Both the position numbers and the translations under genes were made by a program. From an uncultured Opitutales bacterium (GTDB lineage Bacteria; Verrucomicrobiota; Verrucomicrobiia; Opitutales; Intestinicryptomonadaceae), in NCBI GenBank assembly GCA_944389195.1, contig CALXLM010000017.1, positions 51,239 to 115,238 of the forward strand: a DNA stretch of 64,000 bases, in the 5' to 3' direction. Under the pieces are notes generated by a model that had not been told where the DNA came from, did no database searches, and saw only the letters and a program-made list of their open reading frames with translations. Shown here piece after piece: positions 27,291-35,806 of the stretch (within the stretch, counting starts at the first letter, position 1; every line of letters starts with the position of its first letter).

Positions 27291-27379
27291 CGGATGTTTT
27301 TTATCGCCGCTAAAAATATTGCCGGCGGACGGCGGGTTATGGTGCCGAGATTCGGCCGGAATTAGATTGGAGGAGGCCT

Positions 27380-28105
27380 CTATTCGTCGTCGATAAAATC
27401 CAAATCGTCGTCGTCGAAGGGAGCCTTGTTTTCGTAGTCGTCCTGGTCGTCGTCGTCCCAGTGCATGGTGTCGTCTTCCTCTATGTTTTCCTCCTCTTCG
27501 GGAAGGTCGTCTATGTCGTAATTTTCCTCTTCATCCTTGTTTTCGGAATCTTCTTCGTCATCGAGAGAATAGCCTTCGGGGACGTATTCGAGAATGTCCA
27601 TTACTTCGTGGAACACGTGTATGGCGCGTCCCTCCATGTAGTCGTTGGAATAGTTTTCGCGGATTTCCTCTTCGAGATCCTCTATTGCCACGTCCTTTTC
27701 AAAGTTAAAGGTGTCGTTGAGCATTTTGACCTGGAGCTTTGTGATATGGTCGAGAAACTCCGCGTAAGTGGAGCGTTCGTCGTCGAGTATGTCGGGCAGA
27801 AGAAAGAGCTGCTGTTCGTCGGCGTCGAATACGGAGTCGTCGCTGCGGACGATCTTTACGTCGTTTTTTGCGTCTTTAGAGTCTATCGCGAAAGTAATAA
27901 ACGCCTTTTCGACGATAGAGTCGTCCAGTCCGTATTCGCGCAGGCCGTCGAGAGTTTCGAGAAGATGGGCGGCCTGTCTGGGATCGATTACGCTAAGGCC
28001 GTCTATATCCCAGTTTATTTTATCGTTAGTTTCGGTGACCCACCAGTTAAGGTCTTTTCCGAGTCTTATTTTGCAGCGGGTAAGTTTGGGGGAGGTTTTT
28101 GCCAT
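27380..28105 (-). CDS. Acidic protein of unknown function
   Basis: A 241-residue cytoplasmic protein. Residues 1-175 look globular (it begins MAKTSPKLTRCKIRLGKDLNWW), while the last 60 or so are dominated by Asp and Glu with a few aromatic residues and are likely disordered. No signal peptide or membrane segment is seen. I do not recognise a named family. It is convergent with gpsA and is followed on the same strand by no other gene. The reverse strand also carries a long open frame, an artefact of Asp codons GAC/GAT read backwards. Confidence 0.8.
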   Translation of the reverse strand: MAKTSPKLTRCKIRLGKDLNWWVTETNDKINWDIDGLSVIDPRQAAHLLETLDGLREYGLDDSIVEKAFITFAIDSKDAKNDVKIVRSDDSVFDADEQQLFLLPDILDDERSTYAEFLDHITKLQVKMLNDTFNFEKDVAIEDLEEEIRENYSNDYMEGRAIHVFHEVMDILEYVPEGYSLDDEEDSENKDEEENYDIDDLPEEEENIEEDDTMHWDDDDQDDYENKAPFDDDDLDFIDDE

Positions 28106-28271
28106 ATTCTATCGAATCTTTTGGCAGGCGAATATCTAAATTTAAACGCCCGATTCAAGCTTTTTTTACGGTATGCCGAGTTTTGTCGCATATCCGCAAA
28201 TTTTCCGCAGCTTTTAACCGACGGTCATTTGCGCAAAATTAAGTTTGCCCGCAACCGGACGTTGCCGCAAA

Positions 28272-29003
28272 CTATGCGTCGGCAGAAGGTAGATGCGCGC
28301 TTTCAGGCGGCAACTTCCAGTCGTCTGGTCCCTGCGGTGAAGGCAGCCCGACGCGCATGCAGCACGATTTGACTATCCGCAATGCGATGGTTTCAAGAAA
28401 GTCTCGGGGATATTTTTTCGCCCCCATTCTTGCCAATAAAATCTGTTCGCCGTAGAGGGTGTAGAATATTTGCGACCAATACAGGTGCCTCCACCAAAAA
28501 AGCTCCGTCGGCGTGAGGTCGGGCCTTATTTTTAACAGAATTGAGGAGATTTTTTCCGTTGAATTTATGCCGAGCTCCTGTACCATTTTGTTCGTCTGCT
28601 TGTTGCTGTCGATTAGCATCGATACGACGAGTCCGGTAAGGTGCGGAACCTTTCCCTTCGGCCCGTGAAAGACTCCTATTATTTTTTTTGTGGTTTCGTA
28701 CAGGGCGTCCGAAAACGACTGCGGATCCGACCCGTCGACAGTGTCGAATGCGTCGGCAATCCTTTCGAGGTTGGCGTTGTCGAGAATATGGTACCGCAAC
28801 GTCGCCCTAAACAAATTTTCTTTGTTGTCAAAATGGTATATCAGCGCGCTCGGCTGCACGCCGGCGATTTCCGCAATATCCCTTATTGTGGTTCCGGCAT
28901 ATCCGTTTTCGGCAAAGGCCTTTCCGGCCGCTTCAAGCAGGTGCCTCCGTTTTCTGGTGCCCTGTATGTTTACGCCTTTTCGCGCAGAATGGTTCTTTGT
29001 CAT
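28272..29003 (-). CDS. TetR-family transcriptional regulator
   Basis: A 243-residue DNA-binding protein. The N-terminal helix-turn-helix is clear: LLEAAGKAFAENGYAGTTIR, DIAEIAGVQPSALIYHFDNK and ENLFRATL. The C-terminal ligand domain resembles the CecR/YbiH type (LTPTELFWWRHLYWSQIFYT). It is divergent from the secreted alpha-helical protein gene at 29182, with 178 bp between the starts that probably contain both promoters, so that gene is a candidate target. Ligand unknown. Confidence 0.9.
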   Translation of the reverse strand: MTKNHSARKGVNIQGTRKRRHLLEAAGKAFAENGYAGTTIRDIAEIAGVQPSALIYHFDNKENLFRATLRYHILDNANLERIADAFDTVDGSDPQSFSDALYETTKKIIGVFHGPKGKVPHLTGLVVSMLIDSNKQTNKMVQELGINSTEKISSILLKIRPDLTPTELFWWRHLYWSQIFYTLYGEQILLARMGAKKYPRDFLETIALRIVKSCCMRVGLPSPQGPDDWKLPPESAHLPSADA

Positions 29004-29181
29004 GGCATTTTTCCTATGTGATTATGCGGCGCGGTGTCGCCCGGCCGTTCAGAAAGTCTTTTTTACTTATTAAAGACAGCGGATTTCGAGTTTTGTGCCG
29101 TGTAAAGTTTTCTTTGGGCTTTCTTCTTGATTTTGACGCGCATATTTGCCATAGGTGCTTTTTCATTCAATATTATAAATT

Positions 29182-30357
29182 ATGAAACTTTTTATAAAAA
29201 CCCTACTGCTGGCTTCTGTGCCATTTTCCACGTTGCTTTCTCAACCCATAAATGAAAACGACAACGCGGCGCTCGAAAATAAGATGGAGTCGATGTGGAA
29301 TTATGTGCGGGGCAATTTTTATTCGCCGGCTACGGGATTGTTTTACACGGTCGCGCCCGAAAAACTTCCCACTCCTTCGGATATATCAGAACTGAAGCCC
29401 TTGAAGAAAAACGGGGTTCCCAATTGGCATGGCGGCATGTCGGGAATGGAGGACAGTTCCATGTTCGGGGGGATAATACTTGCCGGCCTTTGCGACCGTT
29501 TCTTGGTTCTTGGCGACGACGCTTCCAGGGAGCGCGCGAAAGAGGCTTTCAGGGGATTAAAGACTGCGGCCACAGCACACGGAGATAAAGGGTTTGTGGC
29601 GCGCGGCGTTTCGCCTGCTGATGGCAAATCGATTTATCCCGGTTCATCTCGCGACCAGTTTACCCACAGCATTCACGGCATGTGGAGGTATTACAATTCT
29701 GGCATGTCTTCGGATGAGGAAAAGGGCGAGATTCGTTCAATACTTTCGGATATCGCCGATAAAATGGCGCGCGAGGTCAGGGCGGACGCCGTTCCTCCGT
29801 ACAGTTTTAAATTTTATCGGGGAATGGCTGACGACCGCGGCGTGGGAAAGATGCTCGAAGTGTATCCGCACGAGGCAGCCCGCCTTTCCATGTTTTACGC
29901 AGCCGCCTATGACGTCACGAAAAATCAAAAATATTTTAACCTTTACAAAAAGCATTTGCCGTATGCGCTTTCCCGCACTGCCGAGTTGATGAAAATGACG
30001 GATAAACAGCTGCGTTCGCTCGTCCCGGCATATTCGATTCTCCAGATGCAGGCGTCTCTTGAGGTGTTGTATGCGCTGGAGAAAGACGGCGCGCTAAAAA
30101 AACGCATTGCCGAACTTATGGATTCGCTGTCGGAATATGTTGAGAAAAATCCCGTTTTCAATCTCGATAAAAAAGGCATGCGCGACTGTGCGGAAGTTAT
30201 AAACGGTCAATTGTTGGCTCCCAATTACAAGCTTTCAAAAAAGCACGAGAACATTCTACGCCTTCGCATAGCAAAGGGCGGCGCTTGGGCCGGCGGCGTA
30301 TACACTATGGTCGGCGCATATTGGCGCGCCCGCCTTAAAGGCTATCTTAAGCCCTGA
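29182..30357 (+). CDS. Secreted alpha-helical protein, possible (alpha/alpha)6-barrel hydrolase
   Basis: A 391-residue protein with a signal peptide (MKLFIKTLLLASVPFSTLLS). The mature region is rich in helices with motifs such as GVPNWHGGMSGMEDSSMFGG and SRDQFTHSIHGMWRYYNSGM, which carry Asp, His and aromatic residues in the way seen in six-hairpin glycosidases and lyases. I cannot name the family, and no catalytic pair is certain. It is divergent from the TetR gene. A carbohydrate-active role is inference. Confidence 0.65.
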   Translation: MKLFIKTLLLASVPFSTLLSQPINENDNAALENKMESMWNYVRGNFYSPATGLFYTVAPEKLPTPSDISELKPLKKNGVPNWHGGMSGMEDSSMFGGIILAGLCDRFLVLGDDASRERAKEAFRGLKTAATAHGDKGFVARGVSPADGKSIYPGSSRDQFTHSIHGMWRYYNSGMSSDEEKGEIRSILSDIADKMAREVRADAVPPYSFKFYRGMADDRGVGKMLEVYPHEAARLSMFYAAAYDVTKNQKYFNLYKKHLPYALSRTAELMKMTDKQLRSLVPAYSILQMQASLEVLYALEKDGALKKRIAELMDSLSEYVEKNPVFNLDKKGMRDCAEVINGQLLAPNYKLSKKHENILRLRIAKGGAWAGGVYTMVGAYWRARLKGYLKP

Positions 30358-30674
30358 ACCGGCGCGCGTTAAGCCGCGGGTCCTGTGGGGGATATCGCGT
30401 TTTTTTATTTGGGCGGGCCTGGCGGCAATAAAATTTTTATGAACAAACGGATAGCCCTTGCAAACCGCTTGCGTCGTCGTCGGTTTTTTCGCGCGCCGCG
30501 TAAAAATTTATTGTCCGAAAAGCGGGAGGGAATAATTCGCAATGGGCGCAGTTTTATGCCGGGAATGGCGTTATCCGGCTTGATGGCGGCTTGAATATGT
30601 GCCCCTGTGTCGGAATACCGTATATCTATCAGTCGGCTCGGATTGTTAATATATTTTGCAACGAGTTAAAACAA
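30358..30674. other. Intergenic region, nothing recognised
   Basis: About 300 bases between two convergent genes. Short open frames occur but none has a credible start context or composition. No RNA-like structure is apparent apart from the hairpin listed next. Confidence 0.5.
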
Positions 30675-30706
30675 CGAAAGCCGATTCTTTCCGGAATCGG
30701 CTTTCG
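30675..30706 (-). terminator. Terminator hairpin after the 585-residue protein gene
   Basis: A near-perfect palindrome, CGAAAGCCGATTC paired with GAATCGGCTTTCG around a TTTCCG loop. On the minus strand it is followed by TTGTTTTAAC, a T-rich run, and lies 24 bp after the stop of the minus-strand gene. Confidence 0.75.
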
Positions 30707-30729
30707 CTCTAAAAAGCAGAAGGTTGCAG

Positions 30730-32487
30730 CTATTCGGCAAATACGATGTCGGGATCGAGCGACAGCGTGATTCGATACTGCACGCCGGGGCGCATTACCA
30801 ATGCCCTGTCGCGTGCATAGACCTGCAGGTAATGTATGTTTCCCCAGTAGGAGCGGTATTGCGGGTCTTCGGAAACGACTTCCGTGTCGAGCCAGTTTGC
30901 TTGGAAATCGTCCTTTTCGATGCCGACGCCGAGGCCTTTCTCGCCTATGGCGTACGACATCGGCACATGGTATTCGGTGTGCGGTGAACCTATCGCAACT
31001 ACGAGCCTGAATTTGTCGAGTGTCGTTTGGTTGTGAACCGTATATATAAAGTCTCCCGTTATCTTGTTTCCGCTGAAGGACCACGACACTTTGCACGATC
31101 CTATCCCCTTGACAATATCGCCGTCCGCCGTTGTGAGCTCCGGCTGTTCGTAGCGGAAGAAAAAGGAGTTGCGCAGCCCGAGCCCGGTGGTGCAGCGCTT
31201 GCCGTAATATGACGGCGTTGTCACCTTGTCTCCGAATGTGAGTTCCGGAATCAGTACGGGAAGATACTTGTCGGCAGGCCAATCGAAGACTCCCGGCATA
31301 TGCGGGAACGCCAGCGACGACGACGTATTTTTTTCCCCAGGCGCAATCAAAGGCAGATGCAGGTGCATGCCTGTGGAGGCGTTCGAATATACGAACAGCC
31401 CCTGTTCCTTTCTCGATGAGTTGTCGAAGATTACATATTTGCCGCCCGATCTCATTTCTGACGGCTTCGACTGCATTTGGCGTCCCACGGTCTTTGCAAG
31501 CCTGGACCATTGGCAAAGGTAGCGCGCGGCGTCAAAATTTGCCATGCGGGTTGTGCAACCCGGCGCGGCGGAACGTTCGGCGTCCCTTATTACGAGATAA
31601 CCGTGTTCCTGGTCGAGATATGTCATGAAGAAAAATTGGAAAAGCCTGCGCAGGATATCCATGTATTCGGGCATCTTATCTTCCGCAATCCAGTTGTCGC
31701 GCATTGCCTGAAGAATCATTGATATGCAGTGCATTTGTCCGTATGCGCCGATGTTTCTCCCGAACGCCCAGCCGAGGCCGTCGGAACGCACGATGTCGGG
31801 GAGAAGCCTCAGGTATTTCTCGGCGAAAGTTCGCAGCGAAGGTATTTTTCTTTCGCGCAAATGCATGTTTGCATGCAGTTGAAGCGACTGCCTTATAAAA
31901 ACGAATGATATTATTCCGTATATGTCGAAAACCCCGTCGAGCGAGTTTTGCGGTTTGTCGTCAAAGTAGCAGCCGGTGGAGGTCTGCTGTATCCTTTCGA
32001 GAAAGCGGTCGATCAGTTTTCCTGTTTCGTCTTTTTTGCTCAGTCCCATGCTGAAGCGCGCCACTGCCTTGGCGATGTTGAAAATCTGGAAATGGTCGTC
32101 GTAATCGGTGCGCGAAAGCAGGCGTTTGTCGAGATTTTTTTGAGTATCCTCAAGAAGTCTGTCCCAAACTGCATTTCTGTCTTTCGATGGGCCGAAGGAG
32201 AGGAGCCCGAGCGAGGAATACGCAAGCCCGTCTTCCGTATATTCCTTGTCATTTGTTTGTGCGGTGATGCAGCGCGCGCACAAATCGACGATATCCATGC
32301 CGTCGAGGTCTGTCAGGCCCGTGGCGCGGTGAAATTCGCCGAGAGCGAGCGCCGCATGCCCTGGTTCAAAATCGAGCGACGATTCGCTTTCGACGGGAGT
32401 TATGGAGCCGTCTTCGTTAATGGCTCCGATGTTTTTGCCCAAAATAGAACGGGCCATATCCATGCATTGCTCGGAAAAATTCAGCAT
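30730..32487 (-). CDS. Large cytoplasmic protein, unknown; alpha-toroid plus beta-sandwich layout
   Basis: A 585-residue protein with no signal peptide. The first 350 residues are helical with repeats of the type seen in alpha/alpha toroids (FEPGHAALALGEFHRATGLT, DGVFDIYGIISFVF, GRNIGAYGQMHCIS); the rest is beta-rich (TGMHLHLPLIAPG, SFFFRYEQPELTT, HYLQVYARDRALVM). That layout resembles polysaccharide lyases or heparinase-like proteins, but I see no motif that settles it, and the missing signal peptide argues against an exported lyase. It ends in a terminator and faces ssrA divergently. Confidence 0.7.
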   Translation of the reverse strand: MLNFSEQCMDMARSILGKNIGAINEDGSITPVESESSLDFEPGHAALALGEFHRATGLTDLDGMDIVDLCARCITAQTNDKEYTEDGLAYSSLGLLSFGPSKDRNAVWDRLLEDTQKNLDKRLLSRTDYDDHFQIFNIAKAVARFSMGLSKKDETGKLIDRFLERIQQTSTGCYFDDKPQNSLDGVFDIYGIISFVFIRQSLQLHANMHLRERKIPSLRTFAEKYLRLLPDIVRSDGLGWAFGRNIGAYGQMHCISMILQAMRDNWIAEDKMPEYMDILRRLFQFFFMTYLDQEHGYLVIRDAERSAAPGCTTRMANFDAARYLCQWSRLAKTVGRQMQSKPSEMRSGGKYVIFDNSSRKEQGLFVYSNASTGMHLHLPLIAPGEKNTSSSLAFPHMPGVFDWPADKYLPVLIPELTFGDKVTTPSYYGKRCTTGLGLRNSFFFRYEQPELTTADGDIVKGIGSCKVSWSFSGNKITGDFIYTVHNQTTLDKFRLVVAIGSPHTEYHVPMSYAIGEKGLGVGIEKDDFQANWLDTEVVSEDPQYRSYWGNIHYLQVYARDRALVMRPGVQYRITLSLDPDIVFAE

Positions 32488-32650
32488 CTAACGGAAAAAT
32501 ATGTTAATAAAAGTTAAAGATTCAAAATTGCCGCCGAAAAGCCAAAAGTCAAGCGATTAAAAAGAGTTCCGGAGAAAAAAACTTGAAAAAAGCTGAAATG
32601 GGCTTAAAAGCGTTGTCATAAAATAAAATCGCAAATCGCGGAAAGATTTC

Positions 32651-33002
32651 GGGGGTGTTCCGGAATTCGACTTATGGTTGTAGGTCATGCCCGCATGCCG
32701 GAGATGATACTTGGCTCCGAAAAAATGTATCGAACAAAACAATAAATGGCGAAGAATACGCTATTGCCGCTTAATTAACGCGGCACGTCAGCCCGCCCAC
32801 TCCCAATAAGCGGGGTCTGGCGTCGACATTGGGAACAGGGATTGGCGGTATGTGTCCGGATCGCCAGTCGCCAATTGCGGACAATGCGTTCGGGTCGGAT
32901 GTCGGAACCAAAACCCGGACAAAGACAAAACTCCGACTAAGCATGTAGAAAGTGTGCTCGAAGGCGATAAGGACAGGGGTTCGATTCCCCTCACCTCCAC
33001 CA
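32651..33002 (+). ncRNA. ssrA: tmRNA (transfer-messenger RNA)
   Basis: The 5' end GGGGGTGTTCCGGAATTCGAC matches the tmRNA start, and its first seven bases pair with CACCTCC just before the encoded ACCA 3' end. The T arm is AGGGG-TTCGATT-CCCCT. The tag frame reads NGEEYAIAA followed by TAA (about 32745-32774), with the usual AA ending recognised by ClpXP; the exact resume codon could be one to three codons earlier. Length is 352 nt, in one piece (not permuted). It rescues stalled ribosomes together with SmpB, which is not in the window. Confidence 0.95.
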
Positions 33003-33008
33003 TTTGGC

Positions 33009-33053
33009 AAAAAAAAGCGAACCGCGCTAAAGAAAGCGGTTCGCTTTTTTTTT
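33009..33053 (+). terminator. Rho-independent terminator of ssrA
   Basis: The arms AAGCGAACCGC and GCGGTTCGCTT pair around a GCTAAAGAAA loop, followed by a run of T. It lies 7 bp after the tmRNA 3' end. Confidence 0.92.
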
Positions 33054-33468
33054 GGTACTTAAGCGCTTGCGAATTACTTAGATGCAGATAGCGTTTAACG
33101 CTGGTTCCATCACCGCATTATTGCCTTCCTTGAAATCGCCAGTGGTTTCCTTAAAATTCCCATTTTTTGCAAGTCGACGTTAAACGTATTTTTTATTATG
33201 GTGTAAAAAATACAAATATTTTTAATTTTCTTTTCGCTTTAATACGCGCTTAAAAATATGCAATGTGTATGAGATTCTTATAATGGGCATTTTTATTTAT
33301 TTTGTCCGTCGCAAGAACGCACGCTAAAATTTTCCAGCACCGTAAAATAAGGATTCTTTAAAAAAATAGGCATCTGGGATAATTCTATCATACAAAATAT
33401 GAATAAAAAAAATATCAAAATTAAAAAATGCCTTGATAATATTTATCTATTACTTAAAAATATTAAGT
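33054..33468. other. AT-rich intergenic start of the region downstream of ssrA
   Basis: About 400 bases, markedly AT-rich, without a credible gene. It should hold the promoter of the three-gene set that follows. No copy of the tmRNA 3' end is visible here or at the far side of the AT-rich block. Confidence 0.4.
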
Positions 33469-33756
33469 ATGAGTTTAAAAATTAAATTACCTTCCCATTG
33501 TCCATCTTGCGAATCGCAACTTCAGATAAGCGAATTGGTTTGTAAGGAATGTGGAACTAAAGTCAGCGGAAGATTTCCTATGCCGTATTTGCTGGCTTTG
33601 AGTTTTGATGAACAGAATTTTGTATTAGATTTTGTAAAGCAGAGCGGAAGTATGAAAGATATGTCGCATAAGCTTAACCTAAGTTATCCGACAATTCGCA
33701 ATATGCTCGATTCGATAATTGAAAAAATAAACAAGCTTGAAAAGTCTGAAAAATGA
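33469..33756 (+). CDS. DUF2089-type zinc-ribbon/helix-turn-helix protein
   Basis: A 95-residue protein. Residues 8-30 form a zinc ribbon, CPSC...CKEC, and the rest reads like a helix-turn-helix (FVKQSGSMKDMSHKLNLSYP then TIRNMLDSII). This is the DUF2089 layout. Such genes often precede membrane-protein genes, and here the stop overlaps the next ATG (ATGA), so the two are surely co-translated. A regulatory role on its own operon is plausible but inferred. Codon use is AT-rich compared with the rest of the window. Confidence 0.8.
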   Translation: MSLKIKLPSHCPSCESQLQISELVCKECGTKVSGRFPMPYLLALSFDEQNFVLDFVKQSGSMKDMSHKLNLSYPTIRNMLDSIIEKINKLEKSEK

Positions 33757-35078
33757 ACTCTGCCAAATTGCTGTTTAATCCATATACAAAATTGTCGGAA
33801 AAAGTTGCACTAATGATTGGATTTCTCGCAATATTTCCTACAAGTTTCCTATGTTCACATACAGGCGGCGTATTTATTGACATACTAAAGTTTTCAGGCG
33901 GGGCTCAAAATCTTTCAATGTGGAAAATTTTAAGCATCAATGCCGCCATCTACCTATCACTGGCTTTATTCTTCCTAATATTAGGAAAAATTTTTTCTAA
34001 ATCCGAACCCAGGATTATAGATGTTTTCGCTTATGTTTTTTTCGCGTTAACACCGCTGTTTTTTGTAGTGCTTTGCTTTGTTCCTGAATCAAGCAGAGTT
34101 TTACTTTCTCCCCCGCAGGAAAACCTTATAGATTGGTGCAGCCGGCATTTCACAATTTTGGCACAAGTTCTTGTTGCGTTGTCTGTCGTATTTTTTGCAT
34201 GGACTCTGATTTTGCTTTTTTACGCATTGAAAATATCCGCAAACTTACACGGAATACGGCTCTGGATAAGTTATTTTAGCGGTATAGCATTATCATGCAT
34301 ATTAATGCGACTATTTGTATTCAATGCAATATGTTCATATGGCGCGCCTGGTGAACCGTCCGGCTCTGTTTGTTGCAATCTGTCTTCTGGCGTGAATGTG
34401 TGCGGAATGTATGAGGGAAAACTCTTTTTCCCGGGACAGACTTTGCGTTTTAGGCTCTTCATCGACGGCGAAGAAAAATTAAAGCTCAGCGCCGCGAGTC
34501 CGGATCAAAGCAGCGCTTCTATCCCAATACGAGAGTTTACGCTTGAAGGAGCGGTTCTTTCTTTTTCCATTCCAAATTTAGACGTAATGTTTAAAGGAGG
34601 TTTTACTTCTGAAGACGGAATGCGCATTGAGGGAACATTTAGCCAATTCGGATATAAAATTCCGCTGACCCTTAACAAGCTGAAGGAATTTAGCTACCTC
34701 GCAGAATGCCAGTTAGATTGTGAAGCATCAAAAGAAAATATCGCGCGTTTGGCAAACCTGATGGAAAACAGCGCATTTATTAGCGAAATAGCCGTATCCA
34801 TGGACAAACAAGCACTGCAAATGCTGTCGAAACACAATTTGGGAATTCCAATCGAAGACGCAATTAAGCAGTCTGTAAAATTAAAAATAGAAACTAAAAA
34901 CGCGAAAAGTAAGCTTAAAATTTCATGCGCTCATAAATCTGTAATTATTGCAAAAACTCTTGCTTTGTATTCTGCATTAAAAATTCAGGATAAATTGTCC
35001 GTGGAAAATGCTGCAACAGATCTCAAGATAGAAATCCTGCCTGTGAGAAAGATAAGCAGAGATTTGCGCGAAATTTAA
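33753..35078 (+). CDS. Polytopic membrane protein with a lipocalin-like domain
   Basis: A 441-residue protein of unknown function. About five membrane segments lie in residues 15-190, then a soluble domain at about 210-310 with the pattern SPDQSSASIPIREF, GGFTSEDGMRIEGTF, IPLTLNK. The same pattern occurs twice in the next gene and, to my knowledge, at the N-terminus of many secreted alpha/beta hydrolases. A further C-terminal region (310-441) has no recognised family. It overlaps the DUF2089 gene and sits 38 bp before the secreted protein gene. AT-rich composition. Confidence 0.75.
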   Translation: MNSAKLLFNPYTKLSEKVALMIGFLAIFPTSFLCSHTGGVFIDILKFSGGAQNLSMWKILSINAAIYLSLALFFLILGKIFSKSEPRIIDVFAYVFFALTPLFFVVLCFVPESSRVLLSPPQENLIDWCSRHFTILAQVLVALSVVFFAWTLILLFYALKISANLHGIRLWISYFSGIALSCILMRLFVFNAICSYGAPGEPSGSVCCNLSSGVNVCGMYEGKLFFPGQTLRFRLFIDGEEKLKLSAASPDQSSASIPIREFTLEGAVLSFSIPNLDVMFKGGFTSEDGMRIEGTFSQFGYKIPLTLNKLKEFSYLAECQLDCEASKENIARLANLMENSAFISEIAVSMDKQALQMLSKHNLGIPIEDAIKQSVKLKIETKNAKSKLKISCAHKSVIIAKTLALYSALKIQDKLSVENAATDLKIEILPVRKISRDLREI

Positions 35079-35116
35079 AAAAACTTCGATAGCCAAATAA
35101 TCTGAATGATAAAGTT

Positions 35117-35806
35117 ATGAAAAAAGTAATTCTAATCGCAACTGTGTGTTTGCCGCTTTCGATTTGTTTAGGAAACGAATTTACGGGATTGTGGAAAGGG
35201 ATATTAGACCTCGGGAACCAAAAGTTGAATGTTGCTATAGATGTCAAGGAAAGCAAAAATGAACTGAGCGGATATTTCTATAGCATGGATCAGAGCAAGA
35301 ACCCAATTGCCATCACATCCATCCAACAAAATGGGAAACGCCTTAAATTTGAAATAAAGCCTCTAAACATAGTTTTTAGCGGCAATTTAAAACAAGAAAA
35401 AATAGACGGCACATTTAGGCAAAACGGTATGACTTTGCCTTTGTCCTTGAAAAGGTCGAACGGGAATATTTTAAACGGTGCTCCCAAAATATCTTTGCCG
35501 GAAGATACTTTTAATGCCTTAAAAGGGAAGTGGAATGGGCTCCTTAAAGTAGGCGGCGCAAATCTTAGAATAGAGTTATATTTTGAAAAAGACAAAAACG
35601 GGGCACTTGAGGTATTTTTGGTGAGCCCGGACCAAGCTTCTGTAAAAATACCGGCAAGCTATTTGGAGGTGAAATCATCTGCCATAAATATGGCTTTCGA
35701 TAGAATAGGAGTAAAAATAAAGGGAGAGATAAAAGCCGATAAAATAAGCGCAAAATTTCAACAAGGCGTATTTAATGACACAATTAATTTCTTGCGCGAA
35801 AATTAA
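35117..35806 (+). CDS. Secreted protein with two lipocalin-like domains
   Basis: A 229-residue protein with a signal peptide (MKKVILIATVCLPLSICLG). Two repeats follow, about 22-118 and 130-228, each starting GLWKGxLDLG or GKWNGLLKVG and ending with an IDGTFRQNG/PLSL or ISAKFQQGVF-like segment; the second contains SPDQASVKIPASYLEV. No hydrolase domain is attached, so the domain stands alone. It is probably the third gene of the DUF2089 operon, and its domain matches that in the preceding membrane protein. Confidence 0.72.
   Translation: MKKVILIATVCLPLSICLGNEFTGLWKGILDLGNQKLNVAIDVKESKNELSGYFYSMDQSKNPIAITSIQQNGKRLKFEIKPLNIVFSGNLKQEKIDGTFRQNGMTLPLSLKRSNGNILNGAPKISLPEDTFNALKGKWNGLLKVGGANLRIELYFEKDKNGALEVFLVSPDQASVKIPASYLEVKSSAINMAFDRIGVKIKGEIKADKISAKFQQGVFNDTINFLREN

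Noticed and set aside
27461..28372. A 303-codon plus-strand frame opposite the acidic protein and TetR genes
   Set aside because: Arises because reverse-read Asp codons become Val/Ile codons; the TetR HTH motif on the minus strand is decisive.
32941..33002. A tRNA-like end (TTCGATT T loop and CCACCA)
   Set aside because: It is the 3' half of tmRNA, since the matching 5' half is 300 bases upstream with no anticodon arm.
32788..33003. Minus-strand frames across the tmRNA region
   Set aside because: The region is a complete tmRNA with the correct acceptor pairing, T arm and tag.
33433..33468. Longer TTG start for the DUF2089 protein
   Set aside because: The zinc-ribbon start follows the ATG at 33469, and the 12 extra residues are hydrophobic AT-rich sequence without a family match.
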